A DNA stretch of 64,000 bases from Megamerina dolium (GCA_963854835.1 OY978526.1:26835073-26899072); one strand, 5' to 3'; positions 1-11,805 are shown, counted from the stretch's first letter. Notes: generated by a model not told the origin, from the letters alone. Translations and numbers: made by a program.

Positions 1-179
1 ATTTTGTCATTTGTCCCGATGCAGTAGCGCTTTGACGTGACAGCGGTCATAAAATGGGGCGTAATCATTCTTGGAAAAAATTATAGAAAAAATTCAATTT
101 GATCGGGAAACCGTTATTATTATACAAAAGAACCATTCTTTAGATAAATTTTTGAAATAATATTTCTTTCAAATTTGGC

Positions 180-565
180 ATTAAATTGTGCGATTCTGAT
201 TTTCGTTGATGTGTCCAAGCATTTCAAATGGCAGGGCTTCCAATGTGTCAATCGTAGACGGCTTATCCATCTAGACTTTCGACTTATGTAGCTCCAAAAT
301 AAAAAGTCTAAGTCAATTCATCGAATCCGATGAGTTCATCGAATTATTTTCGCAATAATGTTATGATTTTACGGCCTGTGTGCCGTCATCTTGTGAGTAT
401 GAAATGTCGTAGAGGTGACCGGCTTCAACTGCATTTAATAAAAATATATGGTCTGATGATTGCCCTAGCCCATGAACCACACCAAGTTGTTATTTTAGAG
501 TTCTTAAAACATGTTCGGGTTGATTTGCAGTCCAAATATGGCAATTTTGCTGACTGATGTTGCAA
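180..565 (-). pseudogene. IS630/Tc1/mariner-type DDE transposase remnant
   Basis: Read on the minus strand, short blocks in shifting frames resemble the DDE transposase family seen again near 25, 44 and 56 kb. An NCHIWTANQPEHVL block corresponds to the family's NCRIWSEENPQ segment, a TTWCGSWARAIIRPYIF block to TVWCGLWAGGIIGPYFF, and a later DKPSTIDTLEALPFEMLGHI block to the C-terminal tail. Stops and frame changes separate the blocks and the central catalytic region is scrambled, so this is a dead copy. No terminal repeats were found. Assignment is by motif recollection only; the exact family and borders are uncertain. Confidence 0.5.
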
Positions 566-634
566 CTAAGCCAGAATTAGACCGAATTGTTGTACAAAAT
601 GTTTATTGAAAACATAGAATCTGCTTTCGTAATA

Positions 635-830
635 TAACTAATGGAAGCTCTTTAGGTCGTGGGTTCAACACCAGGCTAAAGCATAAACGGCAGTAACAAT
701 TTGCCATGGCAAAGCTTCTAAAAGAACTCTGGGACGAAGCTCAGAAAAAGTGATGTCACAAGGGTTCTGCTGTTTGTCACCGGCTAAAAGAAGTAGGTTC
801 CTTCTAATACTGTTCAAAATATAACATGTT
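635..830 (+). repeat. tRNA-derived SINE, partial and degenerate
   Basis: The piece has the box-B-like GGTCGTGGGTTCAA segment, then the SINE body (CAGTAACAATTTGCCATGG, AAGCTTCTAAAAGAACTCTG, GTGATGTCACAAGGGTTCTG) and the downstream TTCTAATACTGT block found in all copies of this family. The box A half of the tRNA head and the 3' tail are missing. It ends in the inverted repeat at 807-855. Confidence 0.7.
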
Positions 831-855
831 GTGCTTGTTATATTTTGAACAGTAT
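807..855. repeat. Perfect 20-bp inverted repeat with 9-bp spacer
   Basis: The arm ATACTGTTCAAAATATAACA at 807-826 is exactly reverse-complementary to 836-855, with spacer TGTTGTGCT. The left arm is the end of the SINE body, and the right arm looks like the same SINE segment in the opposite direction, so this may be a snap-back junction. Confidence 0.85.
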
Positions 856-859
856 ACAG

Positions 860-2485
860 ACCAGATGCGTGGCAGTTTCGTGCTCATCTTCGTCTCTGCG
901 GCTTCTGCAGAAGTTATTTATGAGATGACTCAAACTCACACACAAACTAAGAAGTATTTTGTAAGTTTCTTAGATATTTTTCCCACTGGATATAGAATTC
1001 ATATGTATGCTCGTTTGTATGTAAAATTACTTACATACCATATAGCAAAAAAATGCAAGTACAGTCTACTCCCTTTAATTGCAACACATAATATAAAAAC
1101 GTTTTATTATACTTATTTGCGTTTGTCACTCATGTGTTGTTAAATTTGCATTAATTTAGCAATATTCACTGTAAATTTATGCATATCAGAATGCAATGCA
1201 ATAACAATGAGAAAGAAAAACGCTTTCGCAAATTGCAAAGGTAGTAAAATTATATAAGAGCAAAGTCGATGTGGATCAAACAGTAGTACTAACAACAGCA
1301 GCAGCTGTGATTGTGCGAATATGGTGAGGTGGATTGGTGGTAGGAAGCGGACAATATTAAATTGTAGTCATGTGTGTTGATGTTGATTTTGATGAGAATG
1401 ATGAGGAAAAGGAAATGAAAGCCATTGTCTAAACTGACCCAGTATTAAAAAATTATGTACATATTGTTGTTAATATTGCTCTCTTCTATTGTTATTATTA
1501 TTTTATACAAGCACATACTTACATACATTTATATATGCTGTGGCACGTATATACTATAGGTGTATGTTAATAATTGTGGTAAAATGCAAAAAAAAAAATT
1601 GGAAACTGTAATATATACAAATAGCTAGAAGATAAAGAACTGCTTTAGTATAAAATTCCACTCTAATGGATTTTGCAGAAAATGATAATTATACAAATCA
1701 AAGGAGGTCATATTATTTGCTCATTCTTTTGTCCTTTCCCATATAATAAATCTTCACAGGGATATGTATAGATATTTTTATATTTTGGAGTATAACTCAT
1801 TCAATTCAGAATGCGTAGGAACTATATGTACATGCATATGTATGTGTATAAATCATAAATGTTGTGGTTGCCTCCTTTTTCAAATTTTCGTTCAAGCCAT
1901 GAAATCCTGCAAAACAATTTATGATGATGATTTCTTGCAAAAAATTCAAACCATCAAAATTCCCATATGACCCTATTAACATCACAGATTGTTTTATGGA
2001 TATATTTGTTGCACAAATACTATAACAACAACGACAACAAATATACCATTACAAAAATATCAATTCAAAAAAACAATCAGTGAACAGGTATACAATATAT
2101 ACGATAAAAATATTGTATGCAGAAGAAAAAAAAAAACAAACAACGTCCTGTATCAGTAATAACTTCCACGTCAAATAAGTTTGAAGCTATCATTCGAATG
2201 CATTCAAAACCATAAATTCTCTTGGGCCATGAGAATATTTTTGGTTGTTGCTTCTCCGTATGTGATTGTTGGAAAAACAAAAACTGGCTGGACTTTACAA
2301 TATTAAGGGCATTTTAATGCATCGTATGTAGGTATATATAGTAAGGCGGGTCAAATTTTGAAATAGCTTGTCTCAGAGAAAAATCTTAAATTTGTTTAAT
2401 TCGAAATATTACTTCCCAAGGATGCGTAAACTGGATTTGGACCAGCCTACTTTTTTAGTTTTGTCGATTTTCAAGTATATTTTCT
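860..2485. other. AT-rich non-coding stretch
   Basis: No coding region is recognised. The longest open frame here (about 105 codons at 826-1143) is AT-driven, without any familiar motif. A TATATAAG string near 1252 is compatible with chance. Short TATG/CATA microsatellites and A-runs are present. Confidence 0.6.
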
Positions 2486-2489
2486 AACA

Positions 2490-2770
2490 TTTTGCAAGGG
2501 AGTCCACTTGTAGGGTCGCATATAGGTTGCAAATACTGGTATATTTAAAGGAAATGTTGAGGAGAAAAATCAATGGAGGTCCATCATACATTTCGCTGGG
2601 CTAGAGGCGAATAGCGCTTAGCTATAAAGTTCTTTAAAACTTGATTTTTTCGGTCATTTTGTATGGGAGTCCCTTTAACGGATGTATGGGGTAAGTATGT
2701 TCGGAGGAAAAAATAACGAGGATCAGTCATACATTTGAAAGCTTTGGGAAAGATTCCTCAGGTTATTTGT
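2490..2770 (+). repeat. Dispersed repeat family D, about two units
   Basis: Two successive blocks share anchors such as GGGAGTCC (near 2498 and 2665, about 167 bp apart), GGGTAAGTATGT, AGGAAAAAATAACGAGGATC and TCAGTCATACATTT. Similar blocks occur near 30.0-30.5, 40.8-42.2, 45.3-45.6, 49.1-50.2 and 63.7-64.0 kb. No coding capacity or terminal repeats were recognised. Confidence 0.6.
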
Positions 2771-3042
2771 CGATTTTGAAAACACGCTATCTTCTACCTT
2801 TTTGTCTTTATAGTAACTTTTATAGTGATTCCAGCTTGAGTTGTCATAAAATCCAGTTGTGGGAAGAATTGCAGTCACACAACTACGAAGACCGTCGTGT
2901 GTGTTTGCAGATTGGACTATTAAGAAGAAGAAAGCGAGTCCAGATTTTTGCGAAAAAACCATTTTCAGCGAGGAAGTATATTTCTGGTTCAGCGACATTG
3001 TTAACCAGCAAAAATTCCATCGAGAGTAAAACACAGGAAATT

Positions 3043-3346
3043 TCATATCGAATAGGTTTTTCTTTGGAAATGGTACCCATCTGTCGGCAAGTAATTGGCA
3101 ATTTTTCCGGCAATAAAAATTTGTCAAATGCTTCTCAAAAGATCTCTGTGACAAAAAACTAAGTTAAAGTGATGTCACAAGGGTTCTGACGTTTGGAACC
3201 GGCTAGAATAAGTAGGTTATTTCTAATGCTGTCCAAATTTAACACGCACAACTGTATTGGAAGAGAAGCTCGGTGGTATCACAATGGGCCTTACTAGATT
3301 AAGTGTGTCCTCTCAGAGAGAGGGCAGCCATAATAACCTAACTTAA
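3043..3346 (+). repeat. tRNA-derived SINE, alternative-tail subfamily, 5'-truncated
   Basis: The body runs from the ATATCGAATAGG block through GGTACCCATCTGTCGGCAAG, GTGATGTCACAAGGGTTCTG and AACACGCACAACTGTATTGG. After GAGAAGCTCGG it diverges from the common copies into a tail with GGTATCACAATGGGCC and GTGTCCTCTCAGAGAGAG. The minus-strand copy at 37,989-38,356 has the same tail. The tRNA-like head is absent. Confidence 0.75.
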
Positions 3347-3349
3347 TAT

Positions 3350-4796
3350 ACAGGAATATGAAAAGTTTCTATTGTACAAAGTAAAATTTAGGGTGGTGTA
3401 AGCGCCGAACAAAAAATGGGCAGACAATGATTATAAACAACGAATGGTATCGCCGGATACTGTAATTTTTGGGCTGAATTGTATTATATTAGGTGGAATC
3501 ACCCAAGTTTTCAATAAGACGGTGAAGGATGGCGTACATCGGATGATTTGTCAGAATTGTTGCAAGATAAGTTCTTAGAACACGTTAGCTTAAAAGAAAT
3601 GTCGTAAATTGTTCTGCAATAAAACGAGATTGAACAGCATTCGTTTTTTTTTCTGGGGATATGTTAAGTTGAGGGTTTATTGAAAGAAACCAATAATAAT
3701 TGATAAATTAAAAGCACCGTTTTTCAGGTGAGATCCAGCACAACTGATGCGTGTGGGTCTTTAAAAAATAGGACCTCTCGGAATGAGTCTTGTGAGAGAC
3801 GCCGGGAGTTTTAATGTTGTAAGTAGTATGGTTTGTGTTTTAATATACCACATATCACAACTTGTAATTTACTATTTTTAAGTTTTTCGGACGAGCTTAA
3901 CGGAGGTTACAACCGAAGTCGAGCTTTTTAATACAAAATAGTTTTGATTGTATTTTAAATAATTTTTTTTATTGTAAAAATCCTATATAAGTATATATTT
4001 AATATATTAATACGCAATAAATATGAATGCTATATCAAACTCGCAACTTGTAGTTTTTTATTTTTAAATTCAGGCACATTTCATGGAATCCGCTTTACTT
4101 GCGTGTAAGTATGCAAAATATAAAATTGAACCACAGTGGATGTGGTTTTGTTCTGAGTCATTTTTTGGAGTCTTAAAAGTGAATTTGTGTGCCCTTTTTC
4201 TGGACCAAAATACAACAATTCGATATGATACTCTATTGTACAAGTCCTAGAAAATTTCTATTTGTTCACAAAGTCAAAACAATTTGCTTTCAAATGATGC
4301 GCACCAAGGGCTAATTTCATCGATAGTAAAATTTGCCACGAAGAAGTTACTGAAGGCTCAGAAATACTTACATAGAAAAATACAAGATACATCAGTTCCG
4401 CCGTTCGGATTCAGCTAATGCATGTAAGCTCCTTTAAATACTGTTCCATTTTAATGCGCATAACAATACTGAAAAAGAAACTTGGCCAAGGTTCTTCGGA
4501 TCCGATAGTGCCACAACTATATATTATTTCTAGTTTGTTGTGTATATCTGCCTGCATATGAACGTACATGTACCATATAAGTAAATAAGTAGACACATGT
4601 ACTCATGTAAACAATACTGAAGTTTTCGAAAGAAGTACTTATTTTTCCTTTTCATTACCAGTATTTTTTTCGTTTTTTGTTCGAATAAGTATTAAAAGCA
4701 TCTGCGGCCTACACAATGTATTTAACCCTAGCGAGGTAATATTTGTCGATGTGGCGAAACACAACATGCATTTTTTCAAATTTAATCATGTAAATA
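3350..4796. other. AT-rich non-coding stretch upstream of the Tc1 element
   Basis: No gene is recognised. Poly-A/T runs and short open frames only. The sequence next to the Tc1 insertion shows no other element border that I could define. Confidence 0.5.
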
Positions 4797-4798
4797 TA

Positions 4799-4827
4799 CA
4801 GTGGCTCACAGCTTATTTCGTACAGTG
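4799..4827 (+). repeat. Left outer terminal inverted repeat of the Tc1-like element
   Basis: Begins CAGTGGCTCACAGC and ends TTTCGTACAGTG. It matches the reverse complement of 6421-6449 except for one base (A here, C at the right end). A direct-repeat core follows at 4997-5019. Confidence 0.95.
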
Positions 4828-4996
4828 TATATATTTTTATGTACATGGCTGTAACATCGAAACTAAAAAACTTATCAATAAGTTTTGAATGTAGATGTCT
4901 ATGTATGTGTTTAGTAAACCTAATAAGAAAACGGGGAACCCCAAAAATTGTTCTTTTTGTCATGCAAGAGAGAAAAACTATTGATCAGCTGATTTT

Positions 4997-5019
4997 CAGC
5001 TCACATCTTATTTCGTACA
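4997..5019 (+). repeat. Left inner direct repeat (likely transposase site)
   Basis: Contains CTTATTTCGTACA preceded by CAGCTCACAT, the core of the outer repeat, 198 bp inside the left end. In inverted/direct repeat Tc1-like elements such inner copies are transposase binding sites; that role is inferred here. Confidence 0.85.
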
Positions 5020-5169
5020 CAAACTTCAATGTAAGTAAGTTTCATTCTGCCGCGCAGTTACAAAGTTTTTTTGAATTGTATGAGTTTTTGGACCCTTTTA
5101 ACTATTATAACAATTTTTATTATTATTATTTTAAATAGTTAAAGTGCTGTAAATTAAACATTTAGCGTT

Positions 5170-6210
5170 ATGGGTCGTCGTACAACGATGGAACAGCGTA
5201 AACTGGTAATTAACCATTTTAGGAAAGGTCAGAGTGTGCGAAAAATTGCTGAAATGACAAATTTAAGTGCCTCAACTGTCCAATACATCATTCAACGCTT
5301 CGTTCGCGAAAATCGGTTGGAGAACAAGGGCAGAGAAGCACCTAATAAGATTTTCAACGCTTCAGACGAGCGTTATATTGTACGAAAAATTAAGAAAAAT
5401 CCAAAGTTATCCGCTCCGAAGTTGGCTGCAGAGGTTCAGCGTGAAATAGGAAAATCATCCAGTGCTGAAACTGTCCGACGTGTGCTGCGCAATCATGACT
5501 TGAACGGTCGAGTAGCCCGAAAGAAACCATTCATTTCGAAAATGAATATACAACGCCGACTTGACTTCGCCAAAGAGCATATTATTAATACTCCTGCGTT
5601 CTGGAATACCGTTATTTTCGCGGATGAGTCTAAGTTTAATATTTTTGGCTCGGACGGAATGTCATATGTTTGGCGTAAAGCGAATACCGAGCTAAACAAG
5701 GAGAACCTTAAGCCCACAGTGAAGCATGGTGGCGGTAGCGTGATGGTTTGGGCCTGTATGTCAGCAGCCGGAGTAGGTGAATTGGTTTTTATTGAGGAAA
5801 CAATGGACAAAATGAAGTACCTCGAGATTCTGAAAAACAATTTACTTCAAAGTGCAGACAAACTGGGTTTGCGGGAAGAATTTCGGTACTACCAAGATAA
5901 TGACCCAAAACATAAATCTGGGATTGTGCAATCTTGGCTTATTTGGAACTGCCCACACTTGATGTCTCCACCACCACAGTCACCTGACATGAATGTGATT
6001 GAAAATCTTTGGTCTATTTTGGACAATAAAATAAGAACACACAAGATTTCTAATAAGCAAGACCTAAAGAAGGTACTGATGGAAGAATGGAAAAAAATCA
6101 CACCAGACATCACTCAAAAATTGGTGGATTCAATGCCAAATAGACTCCAGGCTGTCATTAACGCTAAGGGATGTCAACTAAATATTAAAATCAACTTACT
6201 TTGTTTTTAG
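5170..6210 (+). CDS. Tc1-like DD34E transposase, 346 aa
   Basis: A cut-and-paste transposase acting in the nucleus on the element's own ends. Residues about 7-48 form a first helix-turn-helix (EQRKLVINHF to YIIQRFV), and residues about 66-112 a second paired-type one. A basic RVARKKP stretch near 114-120 is a possible nuclear signal. The catalytic triad is complete: D152 in IFADESKF, D243 in YYQDNDPKH and E278 in SPDMNVIENLW, leaving exactly 34 residues between the last two. The GGGSVMVWACMS box (187-198) and a C-terminal SMPNRLQAVINAKG also fit Tc1-like enzymes. Length is normal for the family. The ATG lies 343 bp inside the right-facing left end and is the first one in frame that keeps the whole N-terminal helix-turn-helix. 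A possible AATAAA polyadenylation signal lies at 6296-6301. No intron or frameshift is seen. Confidence 0.96.
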   Translation: MGRRTTMEQRKLVINHFRKGQSVRKIAEMTNLSASTVQYIIQRFVRENRLENKGREAPNKIFNASDERYIVRKIKKNPKLSAPKLAAEVQREIGKSSSAETVRRVLRNHDLNGRVARKKPFISKMNIQRRLDFAKEHIINTPAFWNTVIFADESKFNIFGSDGMSYVWRKANTELNKENLKPTVKHGGGSVMVWACMSAAGVGELVFIEETMDKMKYLEILKNNLLQSADKLGLREEFRYYQDNDPKHKSGIVQSWLIWNCPHLMSPPPQSPDMNVIENLWSILDNKIRTHKISNKQDLKKVLMEEWKKITPDITQKLVDSMPNRLQAVINAKGCQLNIKINLLCF

Positions 6211-6227
6211 TTTGAACTTAAAGAGGC

Positions 6228-6250
6228 TGTACGAAATAAGCTGTGACATG
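6228..6250 (-). repeat. Right inner direct repeat of the Tc1-like element
   Basis: TGTACGAAATAAGCTGTGAC is the inverted counterpart of the left inner repeat; it lies 199 bp inside the right end and just after the transposase stop codon. Confidence 0.85.
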
Positions 6251-6420
6251 AATTTTCCTATTTTTTTCTTATTTTATTTTTTTATAGTGTCAAACAATAA
6301 AATTTTGAAAAAGTAAATTTTGGAAAATAAAAAACAAACCTTCCTTTCAAAAATGGCATTTATATTTTGTTCAAATTTTTGCTATATTAGGAATTACGAC
6401 TGCAGCAATTTTTAAACTGT

Positions 6421-6449
6421 CACTGTACGAAATAAGCTGGGAGCCACTG
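6421..6449 (-). repeat. Right outer terminal inverted repeat of the Tc1-like element
   Basis: Begins CACTGTACGAAATAAGC and ends GAGCCACTG followed by TA. It is the reverse complement of the left outer repeat with one mismatch. Confidence 0.95.
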
Positions 6450-6451
6450 TA

Positions 6452-9400
6452 AGTGAACAGTACAATGTTGAACTTTGTTTTTCAACAGTCTCACAATAGA
6501 AAAAATAAAGAAGATGTCCGACGAACCAGAGTTGTTGGATGTCCAAAAAGCATCACTTTCGGCTGTTTTTACTAGTTTTTTGGAAAGCAATCTAAGGATG
6601 ATAGTGGAAATTCGACAACGTATTCCAATTCTGCAATCTAAAATTCATAGAATATAGGGCCAACAAAATATGGAAAAAAGTGGGATGTCCGACAACAGAG
6701 TAATCCCATCATATGTATTTTGGGTAGGTAAATCTAAATTCATGGTCGAATTTTGGGCATCATCATGTTTTTTGCACATAAAAATAACGGTATGGAATTA
6801 TTTTTGCAGGATTTTTTAGGTTAGAATGAAATTTGAGGGTGATGGCACAGTTTATTTTTTATTGTGGAGCTGTGTTATTTTGTTTCTCATTTGATTAAAT
6901 AGCATCTGGAATTTTATACTTATTATTTAATTCATTTTTTGGAACAATAACTAATTTTAGCCAAATGGCAAAGCATTACGCCTTTCATCTCTGCATTATA
7001 CTTGTTGATTTTTTTTTGCTAAAATTAATTTTGGAATTTCCCATATTAAAATTGTATTCAAAATCTATTGAGTTTGAGTTTGTGCGGTATAATCTTTCCA
7101 GGAATTGGAGTTTAATATGAATCCGTCAAAGATTACCTACATCGTATGTATATAAAATATGACCACCTTGAAAGGGTTAATTTTATATGTTGTATGTATG
7201 ATACTATCAGAAGAAGGAAACTATTCTATACATGAAATTTTAAAAAAGAAAACCTTGAAAAGGGAATCGAATTTGATATATGCATGTGCTAAATCGTATC
7301 ATATAGTATATACATATATGCATGATGTACGACGACGGGGTGTTATTGCTTTTGCCTCTGTATACTGGGAATTATGTACATGGTGTTTGCAATATTTAAT
7401 ATACAGGTGCATATATAAATAGAAGTTTGACATTTCCAGTTTAACCAACAAAGTGCAAATAGCTGAATTTTTATAGAATTGTCTAGAAAATCAGAGTTGA
7501 AACGTTTGCTTACTTCCTCAGCATAAAAAAAACCCCTTTGATCAACTCAATGGGGACTACAAAAAGCTTTCATTTCTGTGTGAACATTTGTAAACGAAGA
7601 GTGCCAGAATTGTCTACGATATGATAAGCTTAGGACAAAAGTGGTCTGACTACTACTAAGATGAGTGAGTTCCTTCCAGATCAGTGGATATTTGATAGAC
7701 ACAATAAGGTTGAAGGAAGAAAAGTACTATAAAACTTCTTTAAAATACATGTACTCGTAAGTATGCTGCTGCTACTTAACAAAAACTTGACATTTAACGA
7801 TTCAGCGTCAACATTATTGATATTCAAATGCAATTAGTAAGAATGAGTGAAGTTAATTTTTGCTACTTATACCATGCACATACCCTGGGTGGGCACTGTA
7901 CAATAACATAAGTAGATAATTTGTATATACTGAGTACCATTATTGAGCTAATCATATACACGTGCGACATACGCATACATACAAAATTTCTATTGCCGCC
8001 ATATACCAATATCTTTCGCTCAATTGAATGTAGGTATCTAATTTTCTAACGACAACACAATGTAAAATATATGTGACAATTTTTTTTTACTTCCGAGGAT
8101 AAAATCAAAATGGCTGACTAATAACCCATATATGTAAATATGCTCACATATGTACAGAGAGTACATACAGAGTGATAGCATTGCTAAGACACCCTGTTAT
8201 AACACTAAATAAATAATAATGATGATGATGATGATGATGATGGTGTTGTTGTTGATAGTGATGATCATGATTATGATTAATATGTTCATGATGTACACAT
8301 AACAGCAGCACAGCAACGGCACTATGGAGACTCACATGTATATGGTAAATGTATTTATACACACATATATGTATATACAATCATTTTATTATTTTACTCG
8401 TATAAAAACATGTATATAGGAGTATGTTTATATACACGTATGTATATACATTCTCATGTGCCTGAAAATCATGGACGAATGAGTTTCAATGGCGTATGAG
8501 AGGGATAAAATGAAATAAGCGAAAATACGAATACACGCACACACGCTCCCAACAACAAAACAACAACAACAACAACAACTAAAAAAAAGGAAATATAATT
8601 TAACAAATGATGGTAAGGGACGGCATCGACGTATGGGATTTTATATCTTAAACACGCACATGTAATAAAACGATGTATGGTTTTTTATATGAACATACAT
8701 ATACATACATACATACAAATATATGTATATGTATGTATATATTAAAATTACTGCTATATTCCTGTTGTGCAACTAAAGAGATATATATATATATAGAGAG
8801 AGAGAGAAGAAATGTATATATAATGGAGTGCACCTTGGCTTTAAAAGTACACCCCCATTTCGACTTGTCCCACGACGGATTCAAAAGTTTGCAGAGATTT
8901 CAAAATTTTAGTTTCTAAAGGGTGGAACCGGTGCTTTTCCAGAGAGCTATTCCAGATATTTTTTCATCACAAATTATTACTGACGGGAGAATTGCCAATT
9001 TTTGTAGACATGTGGGCTACATTTGAATGAATAAATATTTTTTTATTAATTAATATATTTCGGGCGTTACTTTAACTGCTCAACTTAAACACTGTAGACT
9101 AACGCACTAACTTTGTGAGCTATGTATATTTATGTTTTATATTTGTTGCTTTCGAATCTGGTCTTGCATATGTTACGATGCACCTACATAATTTCGGAAA
9201 AGAGATTTAATTACGCTTTAGGGTAAAAGTCCCTACGTTCACTGTAGAAACTCGATTGAAGGTCCCAATGTGGTCGACCGCATTGGGACCTTCACAGAGA
9301 TATGGAAAAGTAAATCTGACTCCAGTCGATAAATCGATATTATAAATAAAATTTCTAAGATCTGTCAACTTTGAGTACAAGGTACGGCCTTTTTATCCGA

Positions 9401-11800
9401 ACAACTATAGAAAGGAGAAACTTGGGCTCAAATTCCTTTTTCAAATGTCCGGTCTGTAGAGTCTGTAGTTTGGGCGCGTTAGTTAAATAAATTTTCTATA
9501 GTTTTGAAGAGCCATTCAGGAGGAATTTGAAAGGTATATTGGATTACTTAAACCAAACGAAATGGATGTGAATCGGAAACCGAAAGTCACTAAGTAAGGA
9601 CTAGTCTAATGTACATATGCATATATGTAGGTATTTATGTATTTAGAAATAAAATACCAAAAATACCGAAAAGCTGTAAAGAAGTATAAGAGGCGAAAAT
9701 AAAAAAAAGGAAGATGATCGAAAAAATAAAGCATTTTAAAATAAGGGCACGTGTAAGACTTTTTTCGCACTGCCTACATATATTTCTATGTATATCAAAT
9801 GTATATGTGTAAGTATTTATAAAAACCCCACACAATTGTATTGTATATTTAAAATGTACTTATGTACCTATATAATATATATTATTTATATTAAGGGCGC
9901 TCTATAAATGAAGTCTATTGAAATATAAAGAATTTGCTTTGCTGTACATTTAAAAAATATTACAAAATTGACTTAAAAAGAATATATAAATCATGTACAT
10001 TATTTTGTTGTTATTGTTTTCTTTTAATTCGACTAAGTGCTTGAAAATAAAATTTTTTAGGTAGAATCCCGATTTCATAAACTTTTTTGACGAAGTATAT
10101 ATTTAATAAAATGTTTTTCGCGGTTTGTTTATGTAAAAATATTAACTTGATCCGGTGAACCATTTATTTTTCAATACTTTAGTGTGTCGACTTTGAATTG
10201 AACCTAAAAACCAGTTCAAATCTTATTTAAAAACATTAATAAGTACCAATTTTGAAGCACAAAAGTGCTAGAAATTTGTATTTTCATGACAAACCCCTAA
10301 ATTCTTGAACTTATTTATGAAAAATTTTGAATTTTTTCCCCAAGTATTGCGAAACAGATTTTTGAAAATATATTTTTGTATTGTTATACAAAATGTTAAT
10401 GTAAAAATCGATTTCTGACTGTGCCCTGCGCCCTTAAGCAAAAATTATCTTTTGGCTACAGGAATAATAGTAGTGATGATGGTGGTGGAGTTGGCAGTGA
10501 ACGTCTGGAACATAATTATGGTTTTATATTGAAAATTTGCCAAAAATTAATACAAACATATATAATATGTATGCATTAGATATGTCCAAAATATTGTAAA
10601 GTTGTTTCGATTTCAGCATATCGTTGTGCTTGCGAGGTTTCTGTAAAATTTTGGGCTATATTATACTTCCTAATTGCCTGATAAAATAAAAATCTCAATA
10701 ACACATTAAAATGTTGAATCATTTTGGTTAAATTCATATTTCTCGTCCATATTGTCTTAATGCAGTACATCCCTGCACGTGTAGCCCTAATGTATTTACA
10801 TGAATAAATACATACATGTAGTACCTATATGGTTGAATAATTCTTTTCCATCGCATTTTTTGTTCTGTCCAAAGTAATTTTAATATTAATTTAAATTTAA
10901 AAAAAAATGATTATGTCGCCGCCTTGAGTGGCGTTGGCTAGTTGGTACATGGAGTGTACTTATGGTACGTATAATATAAAATGCTCGCAATAGATTCGGT
11001 TATATGTACATACATACAATATGTAAACCTATGATGAGAGCGAAAAAAAAAAATAGAGTATACGGTAATTTAGTATTTTATCCATTTTATTTATGTAAGA
11101 TTTTAACTGTTTTTATTTTATAAATGCAGAAAGTAGTAGAGGAAAACAATTTTGCATCGTAGGAAATTCCAAAGTTCGAGTCTGTCGCTTTATGAATAGA
11201 ATTCCTTCTTTCCTTCGTTCATTCAACGTCTTTCAAATCGAACCATATTTGATATGATGCTTGCATAAACCAAAATTAAATTTTTGTTATCCGCAACTAG
11301 ACAATCGGAACAGTTCTAATTTTATTCATTCAAATCTGAATCAAATCTATGCCATATGCACTTGCCGCTCTTAAAATCCAAAGTTGAGCTTTTTATCAGC
11401 GTACAGCGAACTTTCGGTAGCTTTTTTATAGCATATCTTTGTGCTGGAAGTAGAAATGTGGGCAGAAATAATTTTGGCACACGCTCATGAAATTTTAAAA
11501 TTCACGCAAATTCAAGGTACTTCTCCAATTCTACCGACGACTTCCAATTTTTTCTCACTCATGATCGGGTTTGTAAAAATGGCATTTTATTTATTCAAAA
11601 TATGGTGGAAATGGGACTTCTCTTGAAATGTTCTGCAGGCGCATTTTATTCGGAAATAAATAAATATAAATGAAGAAAATTGGATGTTTTTTATTTTTGA
11701 GAATATCCTATTGTCTCTGTGAGATATATTACTCCATATATGGTTGTTACATAAAAAGAAAGTTGGTACAATAGGCTTCGATGAGCTTGTGAGGAACAAG
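6452..11800. other. Long microsatellite-rich non-coding region
   Basis: No coding exon is recognised in 5.3 kb. Open frames are short and biased by A/T or triplet repeats; for example the histidine-rich frame at 8144-8380 is only an antisense reading of a (GAT)n tract. Visible repeats are GAT repeats near 8218-8243, a CAA run near 8555-8578, CATA/TATG arrays near 8697-8740, and TA then GA runs near 8782-8808. A 36-bp palindrome lies at 9258-9293. The character fits intergenic or intronic fly DNA. Confidence 0.6.
9258..9293. repeat. Near-perfect 36-bp palindrome
   Basis: GAAGGTCCCAATG at 9258-9270 pairs with CATTGGGACCTTC at 9281-9293. The ten bases between contain the self-complementary GGTCGACC. 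Only one base pair of the full palindrome is mismatched. Confidence 0.85.
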
Positions 11801-11805
11801 TATAG

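Larger units (their letters stand above)
4799..6449 (+). mobile_element. Tc1-like DNA transposon, apparently complete (1,651 bp)
   Basis: The element is bounded by TA dinucleotides (4797-4798 and 6450-6451), the usual Tc1/mariner target duplication. Its 29-bp outer terminal repeats (4799-4827 and 6421-6449) differ at one base and start CAGTGGCTC. A second copy of the core CTTATTTCGTACA lies inside each end (4997-5019 and, inverted, 6228-6250), starting 198 and 199 bp from the ends. This is the inverted/direct repeat arrangement known from several Tc1-like elements. Between them lies one uninterrupted transposase gene. Near-identical ends, target duplication and open frame suggest a young copy; whether it is active cannot be judged from sequence. 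I did not match it to a named family. Confidence 0.95.

Noticed and set aside
5493..5840. 115-codon frame opposite the Tc1 transposase
   Set aside because: Shadow of the real plus-strand gene, which has complete catalytic motifs.
6475..6657. 60-codon frame just right of the Tc1 element
   Set aside because: No motif, not within the element borders, and no supporting signals.
8144..8380. Histidine-rich 78-codon frame
   Set aside because: Antisense reading of a GAT microsatellite.
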